Positions 27,361 to 36,385 of a DNA stretch of 64,000 nucleotides are shown here, one piece after another. This DNA is from RBG-16-64-13 sp963718375. GTDB lineage: Bacteria; Actinomycetota; Thermoleophilia; RBG-16-64-13. The position numbers were made by a program, and so were the translations under genes. The number at the start of each line of letters is the position of its first letter. The first letter of the stretch is position 1. Below the pieces are notes generated by a model. That model saw only the letters and a list, made by a program, of their open reading frames with translations, ran no database searches and was not told the origin of the DNA. Location: positions 868,001 to 932,000 of the forward strand of contig CAVQZD010000005.1 in the NCBI GenBank assembly GCA_963718375.1. The letters run 5' to 3'.

Positions 27361-29366
27361 CGGGGGCTCCTTTCGCCGCCTGCGCGGACCATGGGTATCT
27401 CGACGTAGAAGGTAGTGCCGACATCGGGCTCCGAATCGAACCAGATATTGCCTTGATGCATCTTGACGATGCCGTAGGAGATGGGCAGCCCCAAGCCCGT
27501 GCCTTTGCCGATGCTCTTGGTGGTGAAGAACGGTTGAAAGACCTTGTCCTTGGCTCCGGCGCCGATGCCGCTGCCCTGGTCGGAGACGCTGAAGCGCACG
27601 CGGCCACCGTCGGAGTCCGGACGGGCGGTCACGCGCACACAACCCGAACGACCCTCCATGGCCTCGACGCCGTTCTTTATCAAGTTCACCAGCACCTGGG
27701 TCATCTGGTCGCGGTCTAGGTCGGCGCACAGACCCTCCGTGACGTCTGTGACTATCTCGACCTCTCGATCGGGAGCCGGCGGGAGGTGGCAGGCTGCGCC
27801 GTCCACAGCTGAGGAGACCAACTCCTCCACCGATACGGACTCGATACGGATACGGCTCTGCCGGGCGAAGTCCAGCAGACTGCCGACTATCTTCTTGCAG
27901 CGCTCTGACTCCTCACGCATCAGGCGTAGGTCGTGGTCGAGGTCCTCGCGGTCTTGGAGCTTGCGCTGCAAGACGTGAGCGTAGAGCAGTATGGTGCTCA
28001 GCGGGTTGTTGAGTTCATGGGCCACGCCCGCGGCCATCTGGCCCATCGACGCCAGCTTCTCACTGTTCATAAGGTGCCGATGCACGTCCCGCAGGTTGTT
28101 CCAGGGCACGTTGAGTTCGATGCAGACCCGCTCGGACTGGTCGAGGATGAAGGGCAGGCACATCGCCTCTTCGGCCATCCCCTCGTACACGGCCCTGGCC
28201 TTCGCCCTACAGGTCGAGTATCCGCAGGCCCCGCAATTGAGTTCGTCTTCAGTGAAGAACTTGTTGGTGTGAGCAAGGATCTCCCGGATCTCTTCCTCAC
28301 TGGGCCCGGGGATGTTCTGGTCATCGGGCTCGAAGCGACGGGCCAATGACACCGGCGCAACGTCGGACTGATACGCGGGTAGGGTGCCCTCGGCTTGGCG
28401 CCGCCGGCTGATCTCTGCGAACTCGGCCACCCTACGGCGGCGGTTCACACCGGGCTCGGCGGTCCTCGCACCCGGTCCTGAGTAGCATCCCCTACACATC
28501 AAGGCCTCCACCAACAGTGGATCGTCGATGCTTCCGCGGAGGTTGTCCAGAGTCTCCACCGTCTCGTCCTTACCGCTGACGACGACCAGGTGTGAGTCCA
28601 TCAGGCCCTCCCCGATGCCCGCGCTCTCGAACATCCCCCCGGGGACCGGATAGATGCGAGCCGTGCCCGCGTACGGCGGATCGAATTCGCTGGCCGGCGC
28701 CAGCGCAGGGTCCGCCCCCCTAGCGGCCAGGATGCACGCCACCTCGTCCAAGGTCAGCGCCTCGTCCACGACCCCCACGATCTCCGGCTCCAGGATCTCG
28801 GCCTTCTTGGCCACGCACGGTCCCACGAACACGCAGCGGACGTGCTGTCCATAGCGTTGCTTGACCGCACAGGCCGTGGCGACCATGGGTGAGACTACGG
28901 GCATGAGCCGGTCCGTCAGTGTGGGGTGATACTTGCGCACGTACGACACCACGGCGGGACAGGCGCTCGCGATGCTCAGCCCGGCCGGATGGGCAGCCAG
29001 ATGGTCGCGGCAGGCCTCGTTCACCAGGTCGGCCCCATAGGCCACTTCGACTACGTAGGTGAAGCCCGCCTTTCTGAGTGCGCCCACGATCTGCTCCGGA
29101 GGCTCGGTGAACCCCGCTGGGAAGGAGGGCGCCACCAGGGCAGCCGCCACGCCACGATCGAGCAGTGCCAGAGTCCCCTCTATGCCGCTGGTGTAGGCCT
29201 TGGCCCCTTGCGAACACACGATCGTGCAGTTGCCGCAGCTGATGCAGCGATCAGCCACCACTGAAGCCTGGCCGTCTTCGATGCGTATGGCTTTGGCGGG
29301 GCAGTCCCGCACACATGTGTAACACCTACGGCAGTTCTGCTTGATAGTGGTGATGACACCGGACAC
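27357..29366 (-). CDS. Sensory [FeFe]-hydrogenase/histidine kinase fusion (HydS-like)
   Basis: Protein of 669 residues from GTG 29366, ten bases after hydA. Residues 12-51 hold a double ferredoxin (CRRCYTCVRDC, CISCGNCTIVC). Residues 60-310 are an H-cluster domain with ASACPAVVSYV, VGPCVAKKAEI and LMCRGCYSGPG, the altered motifs of sensory enzymes, where the proton-relay Cys is replaced by Ala. A Cys-rich Fe-S domain (LNCGACGYSTCRAKA) lies near 377-403, then HisKA with His450 in MAAGVAHELNNPLSTI and an HATPase domain ending near 665. It has no membrane segment. It probably senses H2 or redox state and phosphorylates the neighbouring receivers. Confidence 0.9.
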   Translation of the reverse strand: MSGVITTIKQNCRRCYTCVRDCPAKAIRIEDGQASVVADRCISCGNCTIVCSQGAKAYTSGIEGTLALLDRGVAAALVAPSFPAGFTEPPEQIVGALRKAGFTYVVEVAYGADLVNEACRDHLAAHPAGLSIASACPAVVSYVRKYHPTLTDRLMPVVSPMVATACAVKQRYGQHVRCVFVGPCVAKKAEILEPEIVGVVDEALTLDEVACILAARGADPALAPASEFDPPYAGTARIYPVPGGMFESAGIGEGLMDSHLVVVSGKDETVETLDNLRGSIDDPLLVEALMCRGCYSGPGARTAEPGVNRRRRVAEFAEISRRRQAEGTLPAYQSDVAPVSLARRFEPDDQNIPGPSEEEIREILAHTNKFFTEDELNCGACGYSTCRAKARAVYEGMAEEAMCLPFILDQSERVCIELNVPWNNLRDVHRHLMNSEKLASMGQMAAGVAHELNNPLSTILLYAHVLQRKLQDREDLDHDLRLMREESERCKKIVGSLLDFARQSRIRIESVSVEELVSSAVDGAACHLPPAPDREVEIVTDVTEGLCADLDRDQMTQVLVNLIKNGVEAMEGRSGCVRVTARPDSDGGRVRFSVSDQGSGIGAGAKDKVFQPFFTTKSIGKGTGLGLPISYGIVKMHQGNIWFDSEPDVGTTFYVEIPMVRAGGERSPR

Positions 29367-29376
29367 AGTCGTCGGC

Positions 29377-31095
29377 CTATCTCGCCGCGCCGGCGCCGGC
29401 GTGCAGGGATGAGCTGCGATCAGTGTAGGTGCGATGCAGCAGGCGGTGGGAGACTTCACCAAGCGGCCCGCCCAAGTACTCCTCGTAGAGTGAGGCGACA
29501 CTCTGGTTCAAGTGTGACGCGCGCGTCTGCGCCTGCTCGTCGCTCTCGCGTAGCTGGTGTATCCGCCTGCGCAGCTCGTTCGCGCCCGTCCCATACGGCT
29601 GTCCTCCGCCACCGGCGCAGCCCCCGGGACAGGACATCACCTCGACAAAGTGCATGGCGCGCAGTGTCTCTTCTGCCGCCGGGTCCAAAGAGCCTAGGCC
29701 GTTCACCACTCCCAGGCTCAGCGTGGTATCGCCGACCTCCAAGGTGAAGCACTTGATACCCTCCGGGCCTCGCGCCTCGGTCAGCGGGGCGTCCGGTACC
29801 TGAGCGCCAAGCATACCGGCCGCTGTCCGCACCGCGGCCTCCATAACCCCTCCCGTGCCGCCGAACAGACGGGCAGCGCCCGTGGCCTCCGCAAACGGGG
29901 CGTCGAGAGGCTCCCTTTCTTCGAACGTGGCGAAGTCGATGCCGAAGCGCTCCCATAGGGCTCCGAGCTCCCGCGTTGTGAGCACATAGTCGACGTCACC
30001 CAGATCCTGGGCCTCGTACTTCTTGGCCGTGCAGGGCATGAGCGACATGACGACCAGGCGTTTGTCGCCCAAGTGCTCGCGCTTAGGATAGATCTCTTTG
30101 AGCAGCGCCCCAGCCATCTGCTGAGGCGACTTGCAGCTGGACATATGAGGTATCAGATCCGGCCGGTGCAACTCTACGTAGTTGACCCATGCCGGGGAGC
30201 AGCTGGTGAACATGGGCAAGGGTCCGCCGGTCTGGATCCTCTGCACAAGCTCAGTGGCCTCCTCCATGATCGTGAGGTCAGCCGCGAAACCTGTATCAAA
30301 CACGGCGCTAACGCCTATCCGTCTGAGCGCGGCAGCCAGGTGCTCCAGCATCACCGGCACCGCCGGGGGTTTGCGGCGGGCGGCGGCAAGGGTGGCAGGT
30401 ACCGCCGGCGCTATCTGAGCCACCACCACTGTCTCGGGGTCGGAGAGAGCCGCGACCACGTCGTCCACGTGGCTGCGCTCCAGCAGAGCGCCGGTGGGAC
30501 AAACCCGCACGCACTGACCGCAGTAGGTGCAGCCGGAGACGTTGATGCCCTCGTAGAAACCCGGACCCACCTGGGTGCGAAAGCCGCGGTCGATGAAGTC
30601 GATGCACCCGATGCCTTGGATCTGGTGGCACATGGTCACGCAGCGCCCACACAGCACACACTTGTTGGGGTCGCGCCATATGGCCGGCGACGAGATGTCC
30701 AGCGCCTGTTCCTTCTTCATACCCACGTACTGCTTCGGGCGGGCGCCCAACTCCCGCGCCAGCGTGGCCAGCTCGCAATCACCCGAGCGGTGACAGACCA
30801 GGCAGTCCTGAGGATGGTTGGCCACCAAGAGCTCCACAATGGCCCGCCGCGCCCGCAGCAGGCGCGGGGTATGAGTCCTCACGGACATGCCGTCCGCCGC
30901 CGCCAACGTGCAACTGGTCTGCAACTTGGGTGAACCTTCCACCTCGACCACGCACAGGCGGCAGGAGGCCGCGGGGCCGGGTGCAGCATCCAGCGCGCAC
31001 AGGCGGGGGATGTCGATGCCGTTCTTGGTCGCTACCATAAGCACCGTCTCGCCGGGCGTGAAGTCGAGCGACCTTCCGTTGATGGTGATGCTCAC
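29377..31095 (-). CDS. hydA: [FeFe]-hydrogenase catalytic subunit HydA
   Basis: Catalytic subunit of a HydABC-type, NAD- and ferredoxin-linked hydrogenase, 572 residues. It carries [2Fe-2S] (C33, C45, C48, C62), the His/Cys cluster HPQDCLVCHRSGDC, two [4Fe-4S] sets (CVLCGRCVTMC, CTYCGQCVRVC), then the H-cluster motifs TSCSPAW (297-303), MPCTAKKYE (353-361) and SCPGGCAGGGGQP (488-500), and a C-terminal small-subunit domain. The GTG at 31095 is preceded by AGGAGAG. Note Ser rather than Cys before the Pro in the first motif. H2 is made or oxidised in the cytoplasm, with electrons shared between NAD(H) and ferredoxin through HydB. Confidence 0.95.
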   Translation of the reverse strand: MSITINGRSLDFTPGETVLMVATKNGIDIPRLCALDAAPGPAASCRLCVVEVEGSPKLQTSCTLAAADGMSVRTHTPRLLRARRAIVELLVANHPQDCLVCHRSGDCELATLARELGARPKQYVGMKKEQALDISSPAIWRDPNKCVLCGRCVTMCHQIQGIGCIDFIDRGFRTQVGPGFYEGINVSGCTYCGQCVRVCPTGALLERSHVDDVVAALSDPETVVVAQIAPAVPATLAAARRKPPAVPVMLEHLAAALRRIGVSAVFDTGFAADLTIMEEATELVQRIQTGGPLPMFTSCSPAWVNYVELHRPDLIPHMSSCKSPQQMAGALLKEIYPKREHLGDKRLVVMSLMPCTAKKYEAQDLGDVDYVLTTRELGALWERFGIDFATFEEREPLDAPFAEATGAARLFGGTGGVMEAAVRTAAGMLGAQVPDAPLTEARGPEGIKCFTLEVGDTTLSLGVVNGLGSLDPAAEETLRAMHFVEVMSCPGGCAGGGGQPYGTGANELRRRIHQLRESDEQAQTRASHLNQSVASLYEEYLGGPLGEVSHRLLHRTYTDRSSSLHAGAGAAR

Positions 31096-31105
31096 GTTGA
31101 CTCTC

Positions 31106-33097
31106 CTAGGCGACGAGCGAGATTGACTGTTTGGGACATGCGTCGACACAAGCGCCGCAGCCTATGCAGCGGTCGACGATGATGTAGTGGGCGCTCTTGC
31201 GCTCACCGACTATGGCCCCCGAGGGGCACTGCTTTCTGCAGACCCCACACCCGGTGCAGACCCCATTGTCGACGGCATAGGTACGCAAGCCCTGGCATAC
31301 ACCAGCCGGGCAGCGATCTTCCATGATGTGAGCCTCGTATTCTTCGCGGAAAAACCGAAGCGTCGACAGCACGGGGTTAGCCGCCGACTGACCCAGGCCA
31401 CACAGTGAGGTGTCCTTGATGGTCTCCGCCAGTTCCTCCAGGTGCAACAGACCGCGAAAACGCTCGAGGCGCTGTATCTCGTGGCCGACCGGTCGCTCGG
31501 ATAGCGCGGTCAGGATCTCATGCATGCGGGTGGTACCCTCCCGGCAGGGAGCGCACTTGCCGCACGACTCATTGCGGATGAACTCCATGAAGTACTTGGC
31601 CACGTCCACCATGCAGCTGCGCTCGTCCATGACCACCATGCCCCCCGAGCCCATCATGGCGCCCAATTCCTGCAACTTGCCGTAGTCCGTGGCCACGTCC
31701 AGATACGCCTCGGGGATACAACCTCCGCTTGGTCCTCCGATCTGCACGGCTTTGACCTCGTGGCCCTCGGGCGCACCGCCGCCGATGCCGCACACCAGCT
31801 CGCGCAGAGGCAGACCTACCGGGACCTCCACCAGACCCGTGTTACGTACCCGGCCGCTGAGCGCGAAGACCTTGGTACCGGCCGCGTCTCCTATCCCGAG
31901 GTCGCGGAACCACTCGGGTCCGTTGCGCAAGATGCCCGGTACGTTGGCCAGGGTCTCCACGTTGTTGAGCACCGTCGGCATCCCGTGAAGACCAGCGACG
32001 GCGGGGTAGGGCGGGCGCGGCCGGGGCATGCCCCGGCCGCCTTCGATGCTGGCCAGGATGGCGGTCTCTTCGCCACAGACGAAGGCGCCCGCTCCCTGCT
32101 TGATGACCACCTCGAAGTCGGTGAGGCTGCCCAGGATGTTGACGCCGAGCAAGCCCGCCGCGCGGCACTGCGCGATAGCGCTGCGCAGACGTTCGATCGC
32201 CAGAGGGTACTCGGCGCGGCAGTAGACGTAGCCCTTGGTCGCCCCGATCGCGTATGCGGCGATGAGCATGCCTTCGAGCACCCGGAAGGGATCCCCCTCC
32301 AGGATGGCCCGGTCCATGAAGGCCCCGGGGTCGCCCTCGTCGGCGTTGCATATGAGGTACTTCTTGGCAGCCGCCGTGCCCAGGGCCACCTTCCACTTCT
32401 GTCCGGTGGGAAAGCCCGCCCCGCCTCGTCCGCGGAGTCCCGATTCAGCGACCAGGTCGCACACCTCTTCGCGGGTCATGGTGGTCAGCGCCCGGGCCGC
32501 AGCGGCGAAGCCGCCGGCGGCCAAGGCCGAATCCAAAGAAGCGGGATCGATCAGGCCGCAGTTGTCCAGCACCACCCGAGTCTGCCGGGCAAAGAAGGGC
32601 GTCTCCGAGACACGGGGCACATCCTCGAAGCCCTCGGCCTCACCGTAGCGACCGTAGAGGAAGCGGTTGTGCAGCTCGCCCTTCTCAAAGACACACTCCA
32701 GGAACTCACCCACGTTCTGAGGACTGAGATCTGAGTACGATAGGCGTGGACCCTCGGCAAGCTGAACGTCCACAAACACTTCGCGCTGGCAGTAGCCGAC
32801 ACAGCCGACCTCCACGAGACTGGCGAGCAGCGACCGCTCCTGCAGGTAGCTCTTGATGCTCTCGACGATGCGCCGCGCTCCGTTGGCCCGGCCGCAGGTG
32901 CCGGCGCCGACGAACAGCACCGTGCCCTCACCACCCCGCCGCACCTGAGCCAGACGATGCGCTCTGCTCTGAAGGCAGGCGTGATCGGTGTGACACAGCG
33001 GCCCTGCCTCTATGCAGGCGATGAGATCGCGGCAAGGGCTTTCGGGGCTATGCGTGCAGGCTGAGCAACAGGGGTCTACCAGACTGGATATGGTCAT
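31106..33097 (-). CDS. hydB: NAD(H)-binding flavin subunit HydB of [FeFe]-hydrogenase
   Basis: HydB/HoxF-type flavoprotein of 663 residues. An unusual N-terminal stretch has seven Cys in the first 41 residues. A thioredoxin-like [2Fe-2S] domain follows, with GAGTCG and VGCVGYC, one Cys fewer than usual. Next come the FMN/NADH core (LRGRGGAGFPTGQKW, NADEGDPGAFMDR), the cluster motif ESCGKCAPCREG, and two C-terminal [4Fe-4S] sets (CTGCGVCRKQC, CIGCGACVDAC). These extra ferredoxin domains distinguish bifurcating-type HydB from NuoF. It overlaps hydC (ATGA), and hydA follows in 10 bases. Confidence 0.94.
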   Translation of the reverse strand: MTISSLVDPCCSACTHSPESPCRDLIACIEAGPLCHTDHACLQSRAHRLAQVRRGGEGTVLFVGAGTCGRANGARRIVESIKSYLQERSLLASLVEVGCVGYCQREVFVDVQLAEGPRLSYSDLSPQNVGEFLECVFEKGELHNRFLYGRYGEAEGFEDVPRVSETPFFARQTRVVLDNCGLIDPASLDSALAAGGFAAAARALTTMTREEVCDLVAESGLRGRGGAGFPTGQKWKVALGTAAAKKYLICNADEGDPGAFMDRAILEGDPFRVLEGMLIAAYAIGATKGYVYCRAEYPLAIERLRSAIAQCRAAGLLGVNILGSLTDFEVVIKQGAGAFVCGEETAILASIEGGRGMPRPRPPYPAVAGLHGMPTVLNNVETLANVPGILRNGPEWFRDLGIGDAAGTKVFALSGRVRNTGLVEVPVGLPLRELVCGIGGGAPEGHEVKAVQIGGPSGGCIPEAYLDVATDYGKLQELGAMMGSGGMVVMDERSCMVDVAKYFMEFIRNESCGKCAPCREGTTRMHEILTALSERPVGHEIQRLERFRGLLHLEELAETIKDTSLCGLGQSAANPVLSTLRFFREEYEAHIMEDRCPAGVCQGLRTYAVDNGVCTGCGVCRKQCPSGAIVGERKSAHYIIVDRCIGCGACVDACPKQSISLVA

Positions 33098-33570
33098 GCC
33101 GCCTCATCTGCTCCGGCCGCCTGGTCCAGCGCATCCAGGAGCGCATCCAACTTCTCCACGGTCAGGTGACCGTGGAACTCGCCGTTCAACCTGATCACAG
33201 GCGCTATGGAGCAGGCCCCGAGACAGGCCACGCTGAGTACGGAGAAACGCCCGTCCTGGGAGTTGCCATCGGGTCGCAGCTTGAGCCTGCGTTCGAGGTG
33301 CTGCAGCAGCGTCAGGCTCTGCTTCACATGACATGCCGTACCCCTGCAGATCTCGATGACGTGCTCCCCCAAGGGCGCGAAGCGGAACTGATTGTAGAAG
33401 GTGGCGACCCCGTACACGCTTGCTACGGGGATCGCCAGCGCGTCGGCCACCTCCGCCATGGCCTCTTGCGAGAGGTAGCCCCCACGGCACTGCAGTTCTT
33501 GAAGAATGGGGATAAGATCCTCGCGGCTGAGACCCTCCCTATCCTTCAGGATCGTCTGGACGGTGCTCAC
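33094..33570 (-). CDS. hydC: [2Fe-2S] subunit HydC of [FeFe]-hydrogenase
   Basis: NuoE-like thioredoxin-fold protein of 158 residues, with ligands in CRGTACHVK and ACLGACSIAP. It begins MSTVQTILKDREGLS and overlaps the receiver gene before it and hydB after it by four bases each. In HydABC complexes this subunit binds HydB and is needed for the flavin-based electron transfer. The C-terminal 10 residues are acidic and variable. Confidence 0.94.
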   Translation of the reverse strand: MSTVQTILKDREGLSREDLIPILQELQCRGGYLSQEAMAEVADALAIPVASVYGVATFYNQFRFAPLGEHVIEICRGTACHVKQSLTLLQHLERRLKLRPDGNSQDGRFSVLSVACLGACSIAPVIRLNGEFHGHLTVEKLDALLDALDQAAGADEAA

Positions 33571-34010
33571 CCCTGCCCGTCCTCCCCTGGCAGAGAGGCC
33601 TTCGTCGGGCCTGGCCGGCCCAACAACTCCTCCACCTTGTCGGCAAGCTCCTGCAGCTTGACCGGCTTCTGCATGAAGGTCTCGACAGGAAGGTCTTGAC
33701 CGAGGAGCGAAGCGATGACCTTGTCGCGGACATCGGCCTGCGTGCTGAACCCGGAAAGCATGATGATGGGCAGGTCGCGGGTGGGGCCGTCGGTCTTGAG
33801 CGCGCTCGCGAAGACCATGCCCTCCTCGTCATAGTCCATCATCACGTCCAAGACCATCAGATCGGGCCGGGCCTCTAGTATCTGCGCGTAGGCCTCCTTA
33901 CTGTTACCCGCAGTAGCCACAACATAGCCCCGCGCGGTGAGAAAGGCCCCTACGGACGCGACGAGGTCGGCATCGTCGTCCACCACCAAGATCAGCTTCT
34001 TGTCCATCAC
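33567..34010 (-). CDS. Single-domain response regulator upstream of hydC
   Basis: Stand-alone receiver of 147 residues with the acidic triad in LILVVDDDADL, Asp55 in LMVLDVMM, and Lys115 in MQKPVKLQEL. There is no DNA-binding domain. It starts 48 bases after rex and overlaps hydC by four bases, so it is made with the hydrogenase. It is a likely phosphate acceptor for the sensory hydrogenase kinase or the hybrid kinase downstream. Its target is not evident. Confidence 0.88.
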   Translation of the reverse strand: MMDKKLILVVDDDADLVASVGAFLTARGYVVATAGNSKEAYAQILEARPDLMVLDVMMDYDEEGMVFASALKTDGPTRDLPIIMLSGFSTQADVRDKVIASLLGQDLPVETFMQKPVKLQELADKVEELLGRPGPTKASLPGEDGQG

Positions 34011-34058
34011 AGCTCCTTTGGATCAAGGATGTAGCTCTGCGCCGGCAGGCGCAGTCGG

Positions 34059-34715
34059 TCAGTCTTCACGGCGGCTCAAGAACGAAAGCTTCTCGAGCTT
34101 CGCCGAAATGTCCATCGGTTCGATATGGCAGCCCGGGGGAGCGGTCAGCAGCTTCGGCACGAAGTTCATGAAGCCGCGCACTCCGGCAGCAGCCGCTCTG
34201 TCGACGACGTCCTGCAACCCCTCTGACTGAGCCGCGAGAACGAGTATCCGCACCTGCATATCAGCAACGACGCTCTCCAACTCGTCAAGGGAGTAGCATC
34301 GGCAACCGGCAAAGACGCGGCCGATCTTCTCGGGGTCGGTGTCGAAGGCTGCGACGATGCGGAACCCCCGCTCTTCGAAGCCCCGGTACGAGAGGATCGC
34401 CTGCCCGAGATACCCCACACCCACCAGGGCGATGTCCTGGACCACGTCCGTGCCGATGATGCGACTGATCGTCAGGGACATCTCCTGCACGTCATAGCCC
34501 TTGGAGATGTTGCCGAAACTACCGAAGCTGGCCAGATCGCGTCGCAACTGGGCCGGTGTGACGCCTACCGACTCCGCGAGCCGATGCGAATGCACGAATT
34601 GCACCCCTTCGTGCGCAAGTGCGTCCAGAGCACGGCGATAGGCGCTGAGGCGCTCCACGGTGCGAAGAGACACGCTGCGGTCATTCGGAGGCGAAACACT
34701 CACAGTGCGCGACAC
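34059..34715 (-). CDS. rex: Redox-sensing transcriptional repressor Rex
   Basis: Winged-helix repressor that leaves DNA when NADH rises, 218 residues. The DNA-binding part has RLSAYRRALDALAHEG and VTPAQLRRDLASFGSFG. The Rossmann domain has ALVGVGYLGQAILSYRGF, and the C-terminal helix is swapped between subunits in the family. Start is GTG at 34715 or GTG at 34703; the latter gives a more usual N-terminus. It heads the hyd operon, which is the expected target along with itself, through the palindromes at 34725-34747. Confidence 0.93.
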   Translation of the reverse strand: MSRTVSVSPPNDRSVSLRTVERLSAYRRALDALAHEGVQFVHSHRLAESVGVTPAQLRRDLASFGSFGNISKGYDVQEMSLTISRIIGTDVVQDIALVGVGYLGQAILSYRGFEERGFRIVAAFDTDPEKIGRVFAGCRCYSLDELESVVADMQVRILVLAAQSEGLQDVVDRAAAAGVRGFMNFVPKLLTAPPGCHIEPMDISAKLEKLSFLSRRED

Positions 34716-34724
34716 CTTACGTTG

Positions 34725-34747
34725 CTGTTAACAGTTTCACTGTGAAA
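34725..34747. promoter_or_regulatory. Probable Rex operator
   Basis: Two palindromes abut just upstream of rex: CTGTTAACAG (34725-34734) and TTTCACTGTGAAA (34735-34747, six-base arms around one T). Both resemble halves of known Rex sites (TTGTTAA.../TGTGAA...TTCACA). They lie at the candidate -10 and start region of the minus-strand promoter, a position suited to repression. Confidence 0.6.
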
Positions 34748-34774
34748 GATGTCACAGTAGGGGCGGTCTGTCAA
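34746..34774 (-). promoter_or_regulatory. Candidate promoter of the rex-hyd operon
   Basis: Reading the minus strand, a perfect TTGACA (34774-34769) is followed after 17 bases by CATCTT (34751-34746), a weak -10 match. The expected start point falls inside the Rex palindromes. The -10 assignment is tentative. Confidence 0.45.
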
Positions 34775-34896
34775 CTCCTTAGGCCCCGCCTTCTTGGGCA
34801 GCACGGAGTCCAGGCGCATACGGCCCATCGCCGGCAGTCACCATCCCCCACCGCCCGGCTGGTATGCTCGTGGTCAGGATACCGAGAGGACACGGC

Positions 34897-36375
34897 ATGC
34901 AACTCTCCCCGCCGGCTGAGCCGGTCACCGAACTCGGTCAGCATCGCTGGCAGATACTCATACTCAGCTCGATCGGCATGTTCATGGGCACTCTGCTCAC
35001 GACCATCGTCGCCGTGGCTTTGCCCAATCACATGGCACCCGACCTTCAGCTCACCTACTCCGAGGCACTCTGGGTGCAGGCTATCTATCCCCTGACCATG
35101 GCCATCTGCTTCATCCCGGTAGGTCGCCTCGCACAGAAGGCCGGTCTACTCCGCTTCTATCTGCTCGGCGTCGCCATCAACGGGACCTTCTCTATCGCGT
35201 GTGGCTTGGCCTTCTCCGGTCCCTTCTTGATAGCCATGCGCTGTCTGCAGGCTACCGGAGGGGCGATCATGGCCGCCACGTCGATGGCTCTGGTGACCAG
35301 CGTCTTCCCTCCGCATGAGCGAGGACGCGGGCTTGGTTTTAACGCCATGGCCGGGTACCTGGGCCTGACGGTCGGCCCGCCCTTGGGAGGCCTCATCGTC
35401 GGCCAGTGGAGTTGGCGCTGGATCTTCTTCATCAACCTGCCCATGGTGCTTCTGGCCCTGGTCTGGGGCTGGTTCTTCCTGGGAGCCGAGCGTCGCGACC
35501 GGGCAGCCCTGGGCGAGGCCACTTCGTTCCGGGGTGGGGCCCGTCTCGACCTGAAGGGCTCCGCCCTTCTCGGCATCTCGTTGATCTGCTTACTGGTGCC
35601 GCTCATCTTGGTGCCCTTCTGGGGCTGGACCAACCCCCTTACGATAGGACTCATCGGCGGGTTCGTGGTGTTTCTCGTCGCCTTCGTCCTCGTCGAGCGG
35701 AGGGTGAGCGACCCGGTGCTTGACCTGAACCTGATCCGCCATAACCGAGTGTTCGCGGCCGGTACCACGGCTGCGCTGCTCAACTACGCCGCGGTGTTCG
35801 GCGTCACCACCCTTACCGCCGCTTTTCTGGAGATAGTCGAGGGACTGTCGGCCCGGCAGGCCGGTCTGATACTGCTGGCCTCTCCGGTCTTCATAGTCGC
35901 CTTCTCTCCACTGTTCGGCAGACTCTCAGACCGCATCGGCCAGCGCATACCCGCGACGGGAGGCATGCTCTTGTCCGCGGTCGGCACGTTGCAGTTGGGG
36001 CTGCTGCCCTCTCCCGCTCCGATCTGGCGCATCGTCCTGGCGCTGAGTTGCGTGGGTCTGGGCATGGCGGCATTCAGCTCGCCCAACAGTTCGTCGGTGA
36101 TGGGGGCAGTCAAGCGCACGGAGCTCAGTCTGGCTTCGGGCTTCCTGGGTACGATGCGCACCACCGGTCAGGCCGTGTCGATCGGTTTGCTGGGAGCCAT
36201 CGCCGCTTCCAGTCTGGGACCGATCGGAGGGCGCGTCATCTTTCTGGGTGAGACCGCAAGCGCGTCCGCCGCCGAGAGCTTCGCCGGAGGGTACCGCACC
36301 GCCATGCTGGTCGCGGCCGGTCTAGCCGTAGCAGGCGCGATGGTCTCGCTCGTCAGAGGACCCCGCGCGGAGTGA
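34897..36375 (+). CDS. MFS transporter, DHA2 (EmrB/QacA) family
   Basis: Integral membrane exporter of 492 residues with about 14 helices. Motif A-like VGRLAQKAGLLR follows helix 2, and motif C-like GLTVGPPLGGLIVG lies in helix 5, as in drug/H+ antiporters of the DHA2 group. ATG 34897 follows GAGAGGA; an ATG 33 bases upstream lacks a site. It is divergent from rex and may share its operator, but the substrate cannot be predicted. A shallow hairpin at 36386-36414 follows the stop. Confidence 0.85.
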   Translation: MQLSPPAEPVTELGQHRWQILILSSIGMFMGTLLTTIVAVALPNHMAPDLQLTYSEALWVQAIYPLTMAICFIPVGRLAQKAGLLRFYLLGVAINGTFSIACGLAFSGPFLIAMRCLQATGGAIMAATSMALVTSVFPPHERGRGLGFNAMAGYLGLTVGPPLGGLIVGQWSWRWIFFINLPMVLLALVWGWFFLGAERRDRAALGEATSFRGGARLDLKGSALLGISLICLLVPLILVPFWGWTNPLTIGLIGGFVVFLVAFVLVERRVSDPVLDLNLIRHNRVFAAGTTAALLNYAAVFGVTTLTAAFLEIVEGLSARQAGLILLASPVFIVAFSPLFGRLSDRIGQRIPATGGMLLSAVGTLQLGLLPSPAPIWRIVLALSCVGLGMAAFSSPNSSSVMGAVKRTELSLASGFLGTMRTTGQAVSIGLLGAIAASSLGPIGGRVIFLGETASASAAESFAGGYRTAMLVAAGLAVAGAMVSLVRGPRAE

Positions 36376-36385
36376 CCGGCTGCCC

